A DNA stretch of 64,000 bases from assembly GCF_000425505.1 (NCBI RefSeq), contig NZ_AUDO01000008.1, positions 186,001-250,000 on the forward strand, given 5' to 3'. The notes beneath the pieces were generated by a model. The model worked only from the letters and a program-made list of their open reading frames with translations, did no database searches and was not told the origin of the DNA. The DNA is from Flavobacterium frigidarium DSM 17623. GTDB taxonomy: Bacteria; Bacteroidota; Bacteroidia; Flavobacteriales; Flavobacteriaceae. A program made the translations under genes and the position numbers. Of the stretch, positions 26,049 through 34,585 are shown one piece after another. Each line of letters opens with the position of its first letter. Position 1 is the stretch's first letter.

Positions 26049-27440
26049 ATGGAAAAAGAGAACATTGCAGTGGGTCTAGACATTGGGACAACAAAAATTG
26101 TTGCCATGATAGGTAAAAAGAATGAGTACGGGAAACTTGAAATTTTAGGTGTTGGAAAATCTAAAAGTTTAGGTGTTGCCAGAGGTGTTGTAAATAATAT
26201 TACACAAACTATTCAGTCTATCCAGCAAGCAATACATGAAGCGGAGAATAATTCAGGTTATAAAATAAAAGATGTTGTAGTAGGAATTGCTGGTCAGCAC
26301 ATTCGTAGTATCCAACATACAGATTACATTAGCAGAAATAATCCAGAAGAAGTTATTGGTGGTGCAGACATTCAATTGTTAATCGATCAGGTAAACAAAC
26401 TGGCTATGTTACCAGGTGAAGAAATCATTCACGTGTTGCCACAAGAATTTAAAATCGATGGACAATCTGAAATAAAAGAACCTATAGGAATGTACGGTGG
26501 AAGGCTAGAATCTAGCTTTCATGTTGTTGTAGGTCAGGCCTCGTCTATACGCAATGTAGGACGTTGTATTCAAAGTTCAGGTATTGAATTGTCAGGCTTA
26601 ACACTAGAGCCATTGGCTTCGTCTGATGCGGTTTTAAGTCAAGAAGAAAAAGAAGCTGGAGTTGCGCTTATTGATATAGGTGGTGGAACGACAGATTTAG
26701 CCATTTTCAAAGATGGTATTATCCGTCATACAGCGGTAATTCCTTTTGGAGGAAATGTAATTTCTGATGATATCAAGGAAGGTTGTTCAATTATAGAAAA
26801 GCAAGCTGAATTGTTAAAAGTGAAATTTGGTTCTGCTTGGCCTGGTGAAAATAAAGACAACGAGATTGTTTCTATCCCAGGATTAAGAGGAAGAGAACCA
26901 AAAGAGATTTCGTTAAAAAACCTTTCAAAAATAATCCACGCTCGTGTAGTAGAGATTGTTGAGCAAGTATTTACTGAAATCAAAGCATATGGTCATGAAG
27001 ATCCACGCAAGAAATTAATTGCAGGAATCGTGCTTACAGGTGGTGGTGCACAGTTGAAGCATATCAAGCAATTGGTAGAATATATTACTGGAATGGATAC
27101 TAGAATTGGCTATCCTAACGAGCATTTAGCTGGAGATTCTGATGAAGAATTTTCTAGTCCGTTGTATGCAACGGCTGTTGGTTTAGTGATGAATAGTATC
27201 GAAAACAAAACACAAAGTGCGGTTAGGATGGACGAAGTTACTCCACCAAAACCAGTGTACAGAGCGCCAGTAGTGAGAAGAGAAGAGGTTATTGAAGAAC
27301 GCGAAATTCAAGAGCGCGAACAAGAAGAGGAAAATAATAATTTTGCAAAGAAAGAAGAGTCTACGGGAGACAAGATCAAGCGTTCATTTTTTGATCGTTA
27401 TGTCGATAAGATCAAAGATTTTCTTGACAATGCAGAATAG
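26049..27440 (+). CDS. ftsA: Cell division protein FtsA
   Basis: 463 residues of the actin fold. The phosphate-1 motif GLDIGTTKIVAMIG is at the start, the phosphate-2 motif IDIGGGTTDLAIF near 205 and the adenosine motif IVLTGGGAQLKHI near 325. FtsA tethers FtsZ to the membrane. A charged linker rich in glutamate (EREIQEREQEEENNN) precedes a C-terminal amphipathic segment (RSFFDRYVDKIKDFL) that fits the membrane-targeting helix. It lies between ftsQ and ftsZ; the 63-base gap before ftsZ may hold an extra promoter. Confidence 0.96.
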   Translation: MEKENIAVGLDIGTTKIVAMIGKKNEYGKLEILGVGKSKSLGVARGVVNNITQTIQSIQQAIHEAENNSGYKIKDVVVGIAGQHIRSIQHTDYISRNNPEEVIGGADIQLLIDQVNKLAMLPGEEIIHVLPQEFKIDGQSEIKEPIGMYGGRLESSFHVVVGQASSIRNVGRCIQSSGIELSGLTLEPLASSDAVLSQEEKEAGVALIDIGGGTTDLAIFKDGIIRHTAVIPFGGNVISDDIKEGCSIIEKQAELLKVKFGSAWPGENKDNEIVSIPGLRGREPKEISLKNLSKIIHARVVEIVEQVFTEIKAYGHEDPRKKLIAGIVLTGGGAQLKHIKQLVEYITGMDTRIGYPNEHLAGDSDEEFSSPLYATAVGLVMNSIENKTQSAVRMDEVTPPKPVYRAPVVRREEVIEEREIQEREQEEENNNFAKKEESTGDKIKRSFFDRYVDKIKDFLDNAE

Positions 27441-27503
27441 GGCTTTGAAGCCTCATAAAAATAAAACAACAATTAATAATTAATATTAAAAACCAAATAA
27501 AAG

Positions 27504-29459
27504 ATGAGCAACTCAGAATTTGGAAGTATTTCATTTGATTTACCAAAAAACCAATCAAATGTCATAAAAGTAATTGGTGTAGGTGGAGGTGGAAGTAACG
27601 CCATAAACCACATGTTTAAACAAGGAATTAAAGGAGTAGACTTTATTGTATGTAATACTGATTCTCAGGCATTGCAAAGCAGTTCAGTTCCTAATAAAAT
27701 TCAGTTAGGGGTAAACTTAACAGAAGGTCTTGGTGCAGGTGCAAATCCTGATGTAGGACAGCAATCAGCGATTGAAAGTATTTCTGAGATCGAAAAAATG
27801 TTAGATCGCAATACTAAAATGGTTTTTATTACTGCAGGTATGGGTGGTGGTACTGGTACAGGTGCTGCTCCAGTAATTGCACAATTGGCCAAAGAGAGAG
27901 AAATTCTTACTGTAGGTATTGTGACACTTCCTTTTTTATTCGAAGGGAAAGTACGTCAAGAACAAGCAAAAATCGGAATTGAAAAATTACGTAAGCAAGT
28001 AGATTCACTTATCGTAATCAATAATAACAAGTTAAGAGAAGTATACGGGAATCTTGGTTTTAAAGCTGGTTTCTCTAAAGCTGATGAAGTATTAGCTACT
28101 GCCTCTAGAGGTATTGCTGAAGTAATTACACATCACTATACTCAAAATATCGATTTACGTGACGCTAAGACTGTATTGTCTAACAGCGGAACGGCGATAA
28201 TGGGATCAGCTAATGCTGAAGGTGAAAATAGAGCAAAAGAAGCGATTGTTTCTGCTTTAGATTCTCCGTTATTGAATGATAATAAAATTACTGGTGCTAA
28301 AAACGTATTGTTGCTCATCGTTTCTGGCTCAAATGAAATTACCTTAGATGAAATTGGAGAGATCAATGATCACATCCAAAATGAAGCGGGTCACAATGCC
28401 AATATTATTATGGGGGTTGGTGAAGACGAGACTTTAGGTGATGCCATCGCAGTAACTATTATCGCAACTGGTTTTGATATTGAACAACAAAATGGCATTG
28501 TAAATACAGAGCCACAAAAAATAATTCACACGCTTGAAGAAGGGCAAAAAAGTGTATACAATCTTTCTAAAAACGAAATTCCAGCATTTGATTTAGAAAG
28601 CGAAACTCCAAAAACTACAGATCAACGCATTGTTTTTGATTTGTTAGAAGACGAAGAAACTCCAGAAGCTGTTGTAGCTCCTGTTGCAGCGCCACAACCT
28701 GTCGTTCCTGTTGCAGGAAACGAAGAGTTAATGGCAATGTCTGCTTTTATTAATAGTTTAGATGTAGCATTCGAAATCGTATCGCCTAACAATAACATGG
28801 ATTTTACGATCACTCCTTCAGCGGCAGCTCAAGCTAGGGAGTCTCAGGCTACAGTTACTGAAAAGCAACAAGAGCAAACGGCATTTTCTTTTGATTTACC
28901 ATTGTCTAAACCAGAGCCTATTGCAAAAATAGAAGAGGAGAAGGTATTTGAAGTTTCTAGAGAGACGCGTGATATAAAAGTAAATCAACCTACGCAGTTT
29001 GTGCCTGTTACAGATCAATCTGACAAAGGGATCATCAAGTATTCGTTAGAGGAATACATGGAAATTGAAAATGAATTTTTAGGTTCAAAAGCAACTCCTA
29101 AAGTAGTTGAGGAAGTAGTTCCAGCTGAGTTGAATATCACAATGAAACAGGTAGATAAATCTACAGAAGACGCTACTAAATTTGAAGAAATTTCTCCAAT
29201 GGAAATGACTATTGAAGAAACACTCAAGTTAAGAGCTGACGAGAGAAGAAAGAAACTTAAAGAATTTAACTATAAGTTTCATAACAATGTTTCAAAAATT
29301 GATGAGTACGAGAAAGAGCCAGCTTACAAGCGCTTAGGTATCGATATCTCAAACAATCAACCTAATAATACCAACTCAAGAATATCAGTGGGAACAGATA
29401 GTAACAATGATTTACAATTGCGTTCAAACAATTCTTATTTACATGATAATGTAGATTAA
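27504..29459 (+). CDS. ftsZ: Cell division GTPase FtsZ (extended C-terminus)
   Basis: 651 residues, against about 380-400 in many bacteria. Residues about 15-325 are the conserved tubulin-like GTPase with the signature GGGTGTG at 114-120 and the catalytic loop near NSGTAIMGSANA. A long acidic linker of about 250 residues follows. Near the end the peptide YEKEPAYKRLGIDIS resembles the Bacteroidota FtsZ tail that binds FtsA. About 40 more asparagine- and serine-rich residues follow it. Long linkers are usual in this phylum. It is the last gene of the dcw cluster and ends in a strong terminator. Confidence 0.97.
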   Translation: MSNSEFGSISFDLPKNQSNVIKVIGVGGGGSNAINHMFKQGIKGVDFIVCNTDSQALQSSSVPNKIQLGVNLTEGLGAGANPDVGQQSAIESISEIEKMLDRNTKMVFITAGMGGGTGTGAAPVIAQLAKEREILTVGIVTLPFLFEGKVRQEQAKIGIEKLRKQVDSLIVINNNKLREVYGNLGFKAGFSKADEVLATASRGIAEVITHHYTQNIDLRDAKTVLSNSGTAIMGSANAEGENRAKEAIVSALDSPLLNDNKITGAKNVLLLIVSGSNEITLDEIGEINDHIQNEAGHNANIIMGVGEDETLGDAIAVTIIATGFDIEQQNGIVNTEPQKIIHTLEEGQKSVYNLSKNEIPAFDLESETPKTTDQRIVFDLLEDEETPEAVVAPVAAPQPVVPVAGNEELMAMSAFINSLDVAFEIVSPNNNMDFTITPSAAAQARESQATVTEKQQEQTAFSFDLPLSKPEPIAKIEEEKVFEVSRETRDIKVNQPTQFVPVTDQSDKGIIKYSLEEYMEIENEFLGSKATPKVVEEVVPAELNITMKQVDKSTEDATKFEEISPMEMTIEETLKLRADERRKKLKEFNYKFHNNVSKIDEYEKEPAYKRLGIDISNNQPNNTNSRISVGTDSNNDLQLRSNNSYLHDNVD

Positions 29460-29485
29460 TCAGTTGTTATATAAGTTTAAATTAG

Positions 29486-29519
29486 CCCGAAAATTGAATG
29501 TAATTTTCGGGTTATTTTT
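29486..29519 (+). terminator. Terminator of the dcw cluster
   Basis: A perfect 10-bp stem CCCGAAAATT / AATTTTCGGG with a 6-base loop, followed by TTATTTTTTTT. Confidence 0.88.
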
Positions 29520-29564
29520 TTTATCTTCGCACCACTAAATAGCTGTAATTTTGCTGTGCCTTAA

Positions 29565-29698
29565 TCCGGCTATTTGCTGCAAGATTTTTTTAATAAATGG
29601 TTTTTTCTAATGACTTTCAAGAGCTTCCTCTGGTCGCTTTTCAAGCCCAAGAAATAAATCCATTTATCTTTAAAATGCTTTCCACTACTATCCGGGGC
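29565..29698 (+). repeat. Dispersed intergenic element, copy 1
   Basis: The copy begins CCGGCTATTTGCTGCAAG, contains GAGCTTCCTCTGGTCGCTTT at 29621 and ends GCTTTCCACTACTATCCGGG. Copy 4 near 46101 has the same three blocks in the same order. Confidence 0.6.
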
Positions 29699-29750
29699 AA
29701 CCATCACTAGAGGATAGAAACAGATTAATTTATTTAATAAAACAATACAT

Positions 29751-30200
29751 ATGAGTTTATCATCAAATATCATGGAAGATATTAAAACAGCCATGAGAGC
29801 AAAAGATACTGTAGCTTTAGAAGCATTAAGAGCGATTAAATCAGAGTTACTTTTAGCACAAACTGCTTCAGGATCTAAAGAAGAGATTTCAGAAGATGAA
29901 GAGGTTAAATTATTACAACGTTTGGTAAAAACACGTAAAGAAAGTGCTAGGATCTATACAGAACAAAACCGCCCTGACTTAGCAGAGCCAGAATTAGCTC
30001 AAGTAGCTGTTATCGAGAAGTTCTTACCTGCACAATTGAGTGAAGCTGAAATTGAAGCGGTGATTGCTAAAATCATCACAGAAACTGGTGCATCTGGTAT
30101 CGCATCAATGGGTAAGGTAATGGGAATAGCATCTTCACAACTTGGTGGTGCAGCAGAGGGTAAAACTATTTCTGCTATAGTTAAAAAGTTACTAGTTTAA
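29751..30200 (+). CDS. GatB/YqeY domain protein
   Basis: 149 residues, all-helical, matching the YqeY family (MEDIKTAMRAKDTVALEALRAIKSE, KESARIYTEQNRPDLAEPE, GKVMGIASSQLGGAAEGK). The domain is shared with the C-terminus of GatB, the tRNA-dependent amidotransferase subunit, where it contacts tRNA; the free-standing protein has no proven enzymatic role. It starts after the ftsZ terminator and is followed by a tRNA-Arg gene 56 bases on, which may be co-transcribed. It is the expected size. Confidence 0.9.
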   Translation: MSLSSNIMEDIKTAMRAKDTVALEALRAIKSELLLAQTASGSKEEISEDEEVKLLQRLVKTRKESARIYTEQNRPDLAEPELAQVAVIEKFLPAQLSEAEIEAVIAKIITETGASGIASMGKVMGIASSQLGGAAEGKTISAIVKKLLV

Positions 30201-30256
30201 AAATACATGAGTTTGCATTAAGGCTATGATTAATACGCCTTAATGTAGCTTATTTT

Positions 30257-30330
30257 GGCTGTGTAGTTCAACTGGATAGAATATCAGATTTCGACTCTGA
30301 GGGTTGCAGGTTCGAACCCTGTCGCGGCCA
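30257..30330 (+). tRNA. tRNA-Arg (anticodon UCG)
   Basis: 74 bases fold as a full cloverleaf. The acceptor GGCTGTG pairs with CGCGGCC with two G-U pairs. The D arm is GTTC/GAAT with loop AACTGGATA. The anticodon stem TCAGA/TCTGA closes the loop TTTCGAC, giving anticodon TCG after U33. The T arm is GCAGG/CCTGT with TTCGAAC. The discriminator is A, and the 3' CCA is not encoded (the next bases are CAA). The tRNA reads CGA and probably other CGN arginine codons. Confidence 0.96.
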
Positions 30331-30336
30331 CAAAAA

Positions 30337-30368
30337 GAAAGCCTCTAAAATTAATTTTAGAGGCTTTC
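30337..30368. terminator. Bidirectional terminator between tRNA-Arg and the TPR gene
   Basis: A perfect 32-base palindrome (16-bp arms GAAAGCCTCTAAAATT / AATTTTAGAGGCTTTC, no spacer). It has T-rich sequence on the right for the plus strand and T-rich sequence on the left for the minus strand, so it can serve both genes. Confidence 0.85.
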
Positions 30369-30401
30369 TTTGTTTATATTATTATGCTAAGTAGTTGTGT
30401 A

Positions 30402-30908
30402 TTATTCACACTTATTTTCGATAAAATCAAATGAATAAGGAAAACCTAGTGAAGCTGCTTTATTCAAGTCTTCGCAAGCACCTTCTCTGTCAGATAATAA
30501 CAATTTAACTTGAGCACGTTCATTATAAGCGCTACTGTATTTATCGTTATGTTCTATACTTTGATCTAAATCTTTTACTGCGCCGGCGTAATCCTTGACA
30601 ATGGTTTTGGTTTTAGCTCTTAGAAAATAGGATTTAAATGATTTTGGGTTTATAGCTATCGCGCTATTAAAATCAATAAGTGCATCGTTGTATTTTTTAA
30701 GTCTGTTTTCGACTGCAGCTCTAGCTATGTAAGCTTTTTCGAATTTAGGCTCTTTCTGGATAGCTTTGCTATACTCTTTTATTGCTGCCTTATCTTCTTG
30801 CAATAATTCTAAGTTTTTGGCTTTAGTGTAATACTCATCTGCAGTTTGTGCGGTTGCATTAAAATAACTTAAACCTAAAAACAACATAATAATGTGACTT
30901 TTCTTCAT
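30402..30908 (-). CDS. Secreted tetratricopeptide-repeat protein
   Basis: 168 residues. A signal peptide (HIIMLFLGLSYFNATAQ, cut near residue 21) precedes about three TPR units: ADEYYTKAKNLELLQEDKAA, KAYIARAAVENRLKKYNDAL and SAYNERAQVKLLLSDREGAC, each with the small-residue and aromatic pattern of the repeat. TPRs mediate protein contacts; here they would act in the periplasm. The final cysteine pair (C157-region ACEDL and C167-region ENKCE) could form a disulfide. No partner is suggested by the neighbours. The protein is short and looks complete. Confidence 0.8.
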   Translation of the reverse strand: MKKSHIIMLFLGLSYFNATAQTADEYYTKAKNLELLQEDKAAIKEYSKAIQKEPKFEKAYIARAAVENRLKKYNDALIDFNSAIAINPKSFKSYFLRAKTKTIVKDYAGAVKDLDQSIEHNDKYSSAYNERAQVKLLLSDREGACEDLNKAASLGFPYSFDFIENKCE

Positions 30909-31051
30909 TCTGATTGTAGGGCGTATTAATTGTAAATAATTAGAATTTTCTTATATAAGAGTTAATTGATGTAATCTTAATATTACATATGCAAAAGTCT
31001 AACAATTTAATTAAATATGCAATTCTAAAAGTTATAGAAAAATGTTAAAAA

Positions 31052-31095
31052 AGAAGGGTTGGGTAATTACTTTTATGTAATGACCCAACCCTTCT
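31052..31095 (-). terminator. Terminator after rpe
   Basis: A 19-base stem with one mismatch, AGAAGGGTTGGGTAATTAC against GTAATGACCCAACCCTTCT, with a 6-base loop. On the minus strand it is followed by TTTTTTAACATT, fitting termination of rpe. Confidence 0.85.
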
Positions 31096-31113
31096 CTTTT
31101 AAATGAAGCAAAA

Positions 31114-31776
31114 TTAATTACTAGTCAGTTTTTTTAAATCAGCTATTGTGTTTGCTGGGTTGTCTGACTTAAATACGTAACTACCAGCTACTAGTACATC
31201 GGCACCAGCTTCGACAAGTTGTTTTGCATTTTTGTTAGTTACCCCACCGTCGATTTCGATGATAGTACTAGCCCCTTTACGGTCAATCAAAGCTTTCAAT
31301 TTCTTAACTTTATCATAGGTGTTTTCGATAAACGACTGTCCTCCAAAACCTGGATTTACACTCATGACGCAAACCAAGTCGATATCGTTGATCACATCTT
31401 CTAATAAATCAACACTAGTATGCGGATTTAAAGCAACTCCAGCTTTCATACCTTCATTTTTAATCGCTTGCAATGTTCTGTGTAGGTGAGTGCATGCTTC
31501 ATAGTGAACACATAAAATATTGGCTCCTAAATCAGCAAATGTTTTAATGTAGCGGTCTGGATCAACAATCATTAAGTGTACATCAATTGTTTTTGTAGCA
31601 TGTCTAGTTATAGCCTCAAGAACTGGCATTCCAAACGAAATATTAGGTACAAAAACACCGTCCATAATATCAATATGGAACCAGTCGGCTTCACTATTGT
31701 TTATCATTTCGATATCGCGTTGTAGATTGGCAAAATCAGCTGCTAGTACAGATGGAGCGATTAAAGTATTTTTCAT
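31114..31776 (-). CDS. rpe: Ribulose-phosphate 3-epimerase
   Basis: 220 residues of the TIM-barrel fold. It interconverts ribulose 5-phosphate and xylulose 5-phosphate in the pentose phosphate pathway. The motifs are complete: APSVLAADFANL at the start, HIDIMDGVFVPNISFG with a metal histidine and catalytic aspartate, VHLMIVDP, VMSVNPGFGGQ and EIDGGV with the second catalytic aspartate. The length is normal. It has its own -7 box upstream and a strong terminator downstream, so it is probably transcribed alone. Confidence 0.97.
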   Translation of the reverse strand: MKNTLIAPSVLAADFANLQRDIEMINNSEADWFHIDIMDGVFVPNISFGMPVLEAITRHATKTIDVHLMIVDPDRYIKTFADLGANILCVHYEACTHLHRTLQAIKNEGMKAGVALNPHTSVDLLEDVINDIDLVCVMSVNPGFGGQSFIENTYDKVKKLKALIDRKGASTIIEIDGGVTNKNAKQLVEAGADVLVAGSYVFKSDNPANTIADLKKLTSN

Positions 31777-31802
31777 AGTAGTTAAAGTAAGTGTTGTTTT
31801 TG

Positions 31803-31810
31803 CAAAGATA
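31803..31810 (-). promoter_or_regulatory. Predicted -7 box of rpe
   Basis: On the minus strand this reads TATCTTTG, matching TAnnTTTG, about 27 bases upstream of the rpe ATG. Confidence 0.5.
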
Positions 31811-31916
31811 CTTTTTAAAATAAAATTAATTAGAGATAAAATATATTTTAAATTAAAAAGAAGACTTATAACAACTTACTGTTTTGAACACTCTTTTTGA
31901 TTAAGGAAAGAGCATT

Positions 31917-32534
31917 TTAATGCAGCTTTGAAAGATCTAAATTTTTTGCGAAAACCTTTAAGTCTTCTAATGACATCTTAGTAGCTTCTAATGAAATTTG
32001 GAAGCGATTATTGTAGATAAAAGTCATAGTAGCACTAGTATGGCTATCAGGACTAGAATCATTTTCAGTTAAGTATCTTATCCCGTCAAAGATTTCTGTT
32101 TTTTTAGTCTTAGTACCTTCAATTGACTCAATATCCATAGCTATAGTCATGTGAGTTAGTGCTATTAAAGCACTTCCTGATTCTCCTGCCCCGTCCAAAA
32201 TGCTGATTTTAATATTCTCACTATTTGGACCATCATACTTCGCTTCTGCAGAACTTAAACCTACCATTGAGGCAGTGCCTGCATTGTAGCTGCTTCTTTT
32301 TAATCCTCCTATTTCCTCAATAAGTATTTCTTTAAATACTTCATTAGAAACAGGCTTCATCGCTTTTAATTTTTCTATCTGTTTCTCATATTCTTTCAAT
32401 GAATCAGCTGCTTTGTTAAGCTTGTTTACTTTTTGCACAGATTCCATCAAACCGGGTTCACTATCTTTCTCTACTTCTTTATTTTTACAAGCAACTACAC
32501 TAAATAGTAAAAGTGCAATAATTAATTTCTTCAT
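31917..32534 (-). CDS. Lipoprotein of unknown function
   Basis: 205 residues. A lipoprotein signal gives lipidated cysteine C16 (LLLFSVVACKNKEVEKDSEPG), followed by an acidic and lysine-rich segment. Residues about 30-60 form a predicted coiled coil (VNKLNKAADSLKEYEKQIEKLKAMK, read as two halves). The C-terminal two thirds alternates short strands (ATMTFIYNNRFQISLEATKM) and ends with SLEDLKVFAKNLDLSKL. I recognise no family. It lies alone between rpe and the rpoD terminator block, with no clear promoter match. Confidence 0.72.
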   Translation of the reverse strand: MKKLIIALLLFSVVACKNKEVEKDSEPGLMESVQKVNKLNKAADSLKEYEKQIEKLKAMKPVSNEVFKEILIEEIGGLKRSSYNAGTASMVGLSSAEAKYDGPNSENIKISILDGAGESGSALIALTHMTIAMDIESIEGTKTKKTEIFDGIRYLTENDSSPDSHTSATMTFIYNNRFQISLEATKMSLEDLKVFAKNLDLSKLH

Positions 32535-32756
32535 AACTAGGATTTTGGTTTTAAAAACTAAAGATAAGAAAATAGTAATTAATATTTAGGGAGTGGGAAA
32601 AGGTGGGCTGTAATTTGTGTGTAATACTCAATGACAGTAAGTAATAATTGGTAAAAGTAATTAGTACATAATGATCAATGACTAATTAATACTGTTCAGT
32701 AATTTGCTGTGGAGGAACTGTGATGAGAGTTAGAAATGAGTGCAGATTAAAAAAAT

Positions 32757-32803
32757 AAAACTCTGGAAACCCGAGAGCTATGCTCAAACAGACCGAGAGT
32801 TTT
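32757..32803 (-). terminator. Hairpin 1 of the rpoD terminator array
   Basis: The outer stem pairs AAAACTC.GG with CC.GAGAGTTTT, with a second small hairpin inside. On the minus strand it is followed by TTTTATTTTTTT. It is a copy of hairpin 2. Confidence 0.65.
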
Positions 32804-32880
32804 ATTAATAAAAAATAAAACTCCGGAAACCCGAGAGCTGTGCTCGAACAGACCGAGAGTTTTATTAATAAAAAATAAAA
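32761..32880. repeat. Tandem 60-base repeat, two copies
   Basis: Bases 32761-32820 and 32821-32880 have identical length and differ at three positions (offsets 4, 20 and 26). The next partial copy starts with the same CTCCGG at 32881. The repeat carries the terminator hairpin and its T run. Confidence 0.95.
32817..32863 (-). terminator. Hairpin 2 of the rpoD terminator array
   Basis: The same structure as hairpin 1: outer stem AAAACTCCGG / CCGAGAGTTTT with one bulge, inner stem CTGT/ACAG. A T-rich run follows on the minus strand. Confidence 0.68.
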
Positions 32881-32902
32881 CTCCGGTAATCAGCCGGAGT
32901 TT
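32878..32902 (-). terminator. Hairpin 3, proximal terminator of rpoD
   Basis: A perfect 9-bp stem AAACTCCGG / CCGGAGTTT with a 7-base loop. On the minus strand it is followed by TATTTTTTATT. It is the first met by polymerase leaving rpoD. Confidence 0.82.
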
Positions 32903-33023
32903 CAATCATCAATCAAAAAACGAACAGTCAATCAAACTGTTGTTTATTTTTATTTAAAAGTCGAATATCTTTGAATTATATATGCAATTCACAAACTTCA
33001 AAACTTTTAAACTTTAGGAAAAA

Positions 33024-33887
33024 CTATCCCAAATATGTTTTAAGAATTTTACTTCTAGAAGTATGTTTCAATCTACGAATTGCTTTTTCCTTGATTTGAC
33101 GTACACGCTCACGAGTAAGGTCAAAAGTCTCACCAATTTCCTCAAGAGTCATTGGGTGTTGATCACCAAGACCAAAGTACAAACGAACCACATCAGCCTC
33201 ACGGGGAGTTAATGTTTCAAGAGAACGCTCGATTTCAGTACGCAATGATTCGTGGATCAATTCTCTATCAGGATTTGGAGACTCACCTGAACGCAATACG
33301 TCATATAGATTAGAATCTTCTCCTTCAACTAGAGGGGCATCCATTGATAAGTGACGTCCAGAGTTTTTCATAGACTCTTTTACATCATTCACCGTCATGT
33401 CTAGCTCTTTTGCAATTTCCTCAGCAGATGGCGGACGCTCGTTAGATTGCTCTAATAAGGCATACATTTTGTTGATTTTATTGATAGAACCAATTTTGTT
33501 TAATGGCAAACGTACGATACGAGATTGTTCAGCAAGTGCTTGAAGAATCGATTGACGAATCCACCATACAGCATACGAAATGAATTTAAAACCACGCGTT
33601 TCATCGAAACGTTGTGCTGCTTTTATAAGTCCAAGGTTACCTTCGTTAATTAAATCGGGAAGAGTTAATCCTTGATTTTGATATTGTTTTGCTACCGAAA
33701 CCACAAAACGTAAATTAGCTTTTGTCAATTTCTCTAAGGCTCTTTGGTCTCCAGCCTTAATCTTTTGTGCTAATTCAACTTCTTCATCGGCCGTAATAAG
33801 GTCAACTTTACCTATTTCTTGTAAATATTTATCTAATGATGCAGTTTCACGATTCGTTACCTGCTTGGTAATTTTTAGTTGTCTCAT
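33024..33887 (-). CDS. rpoD: Primary RNA polymerase sigma factor RpoD/SigA (Bacteroidota type)
   Basis: 287 residues, about half of Escherichia coli sigma-70, because region 1.1 and the non-conserved region are missing; this is the usual Bacteroidota form. Region 1.2 covers about 15-45. Region 2 covers about 50-125, with the melting and -10 contact part [19 protein letters not shown]. Region 3 follows, and region 4 with the -35-type helix-turn-helix ([28 protein letters not shown]) ends the protein. It directs transcription from the TAnnTTTG promoters seen across the window. The gene stands alone and is followed by three terminators. Confidence 0.97.
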   Translation of the reverse strand: MRQLKITKQVTNRETASLDKYLQEIGKVDLITADEEVELAQKIKAGDQRALEKLTKANLRFVVSVAKQYQNQGLTLPDLINEGNLGLIKAAQRFDETRGFKFISYAVWWIRQSILQALAEQSRIVRLPLNKIGSINKINKMYALLEQSNERPPSAEEIAKELDMTVNDVKESMKNSGRHLSMDAPLVEGEDSNLYDVLRSGESPNPDRELIHESLRTEIERSLETLTPREADVVRLYFGLGDQHPMTLEEIGETFDLTRERVRQIKEKAIRRLKHTSRSKILKTYLG

Positions 33888-33995
33888 GTGTTTGTCTCCT
33901 ACTTTTAAGTGTACAAATAGTTATACGTATGAAGTGCAGATAATGTTACAAAAAATTTGAAAATAATTTATTTTAATTTATTTATCAGTAGAGTT

Positions 33996-34080
33996 GGAGC
34001 AGGGCATTCCCTCCGGGCGGGCTATACGCTGTATCTTTGATTCCATTGCATTACATCAAAGGATGCCGCTGCTATCCCTA
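33996..34080 (+). repeat. Dispersed intergenic element, copy 2
   Basis: It contains GGCATTCCCTCCGGGCGGGC, then CTATACGCTGTATCTTTG, a 15-base spacer, and CAAAGGATGCCGCTGCTATC. ATCTTTG and CAAAGGAT can form a stem. Confidence 0.6.
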
Positions 34081-34279
34081 ATGCGGTTTTGAAGTTAAAA
34101 ATTGCTACTGCTCTTAAAAATGAATCCTAGTAATTGATTAAAGAGCCGAAAAAAGATTTAGATAATGCTATTTAATTTTCAGTTTTGAACGATAACACGA
34201 TTGCTTCATACTTTGCATTTTTTGTGATGTGTATGGTAATTTTTTCTATCCATGCTTTTTGGCGACACATACTCTAAAC

Positions 34280-34303
34280 AGTTTGTCATGCTGAAAGCGT
34301 CTC
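34280..34303 (-). repeat. Inverted partial copy of the 60-base repeat
   Basis: The minus strand reads GAGACGCTTTCAGC then ATGACAAACT. The direct copies read GAGACGCTTTCAGCGTGAAAACT and GAGAAGCTTTCAGCGAGACAAACT in their matching segments. Confidence 0.6.
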
Positions 34304-34452
34304 GTTAAACTTGCTCAGCGATAGTTAGACTCTATAAGAGTGACAAACTTTGCGGTATTAGGTCTCTAGATGAGCTTTGGGAATCAAATCCCATATTGTT
34401 ATTCCCGGAGGAATTCCAATTTGTAATATATCTAGTAATGGCACTCACTTAG

Positions 34453-34512
34453 AGTAGTAAATAGTAAGTTCTTGGTTTGTGTGAGACGCTTTCAGCGTGA
34501 AAACTTTGAGGA
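34453..34512 (+). repeat. 60-base direct repeat, copy A
   Basis: It starts AGTAGTAAATAGTAAGTTCT and ends ACTTTGAGGA. Copy B, 133 bases on, differs at only a few positions. Confidence 0.9.
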
Positions 34513-34585
34513 TATTGTAACCTGTCAATAATACGACTTTAGAGAAATCATAATTATTGGAAGTTGATTGGCTATACTCTTTTGT

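Larger units (their letters stand above)
29460..29750. other. Intergenic region between ftsZ and the YqeY gene: terminator plus dispersed repeat
   Basis: No gene is supported here. A short minus-strand reading frame crosses the region but follows the repeat element and shows no protein-like features. The content is the ftsZ terminator and one copy of the intergenic element described separately. Confidence 0.7.
32535..33023. other. Region between the lipoprotein gene and rpoD: three stacked terminators, no gene
   Basis: The first 220 bases (32535-32756) are AT-rich and show no gene or clear element. The rest holds three rho-independent-type hairpins, two of them exact-length tandem copies. 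They are oriented to stop rpoD transcription. Confidence 0.7.

Noticed and set aside
29570..29794. Minus-strand open frame of 74 codons
   Set aside because: It follows the dispersed repeat and crosses the start of the YqeY gene, with no protein-like features.
32757..32902. Possible CRISPR-like array from regularly spaced repeats
   Set aside because: The 60-base units are directly adjacent with no unique spacers, and each is a terminator hairpin with a T run.
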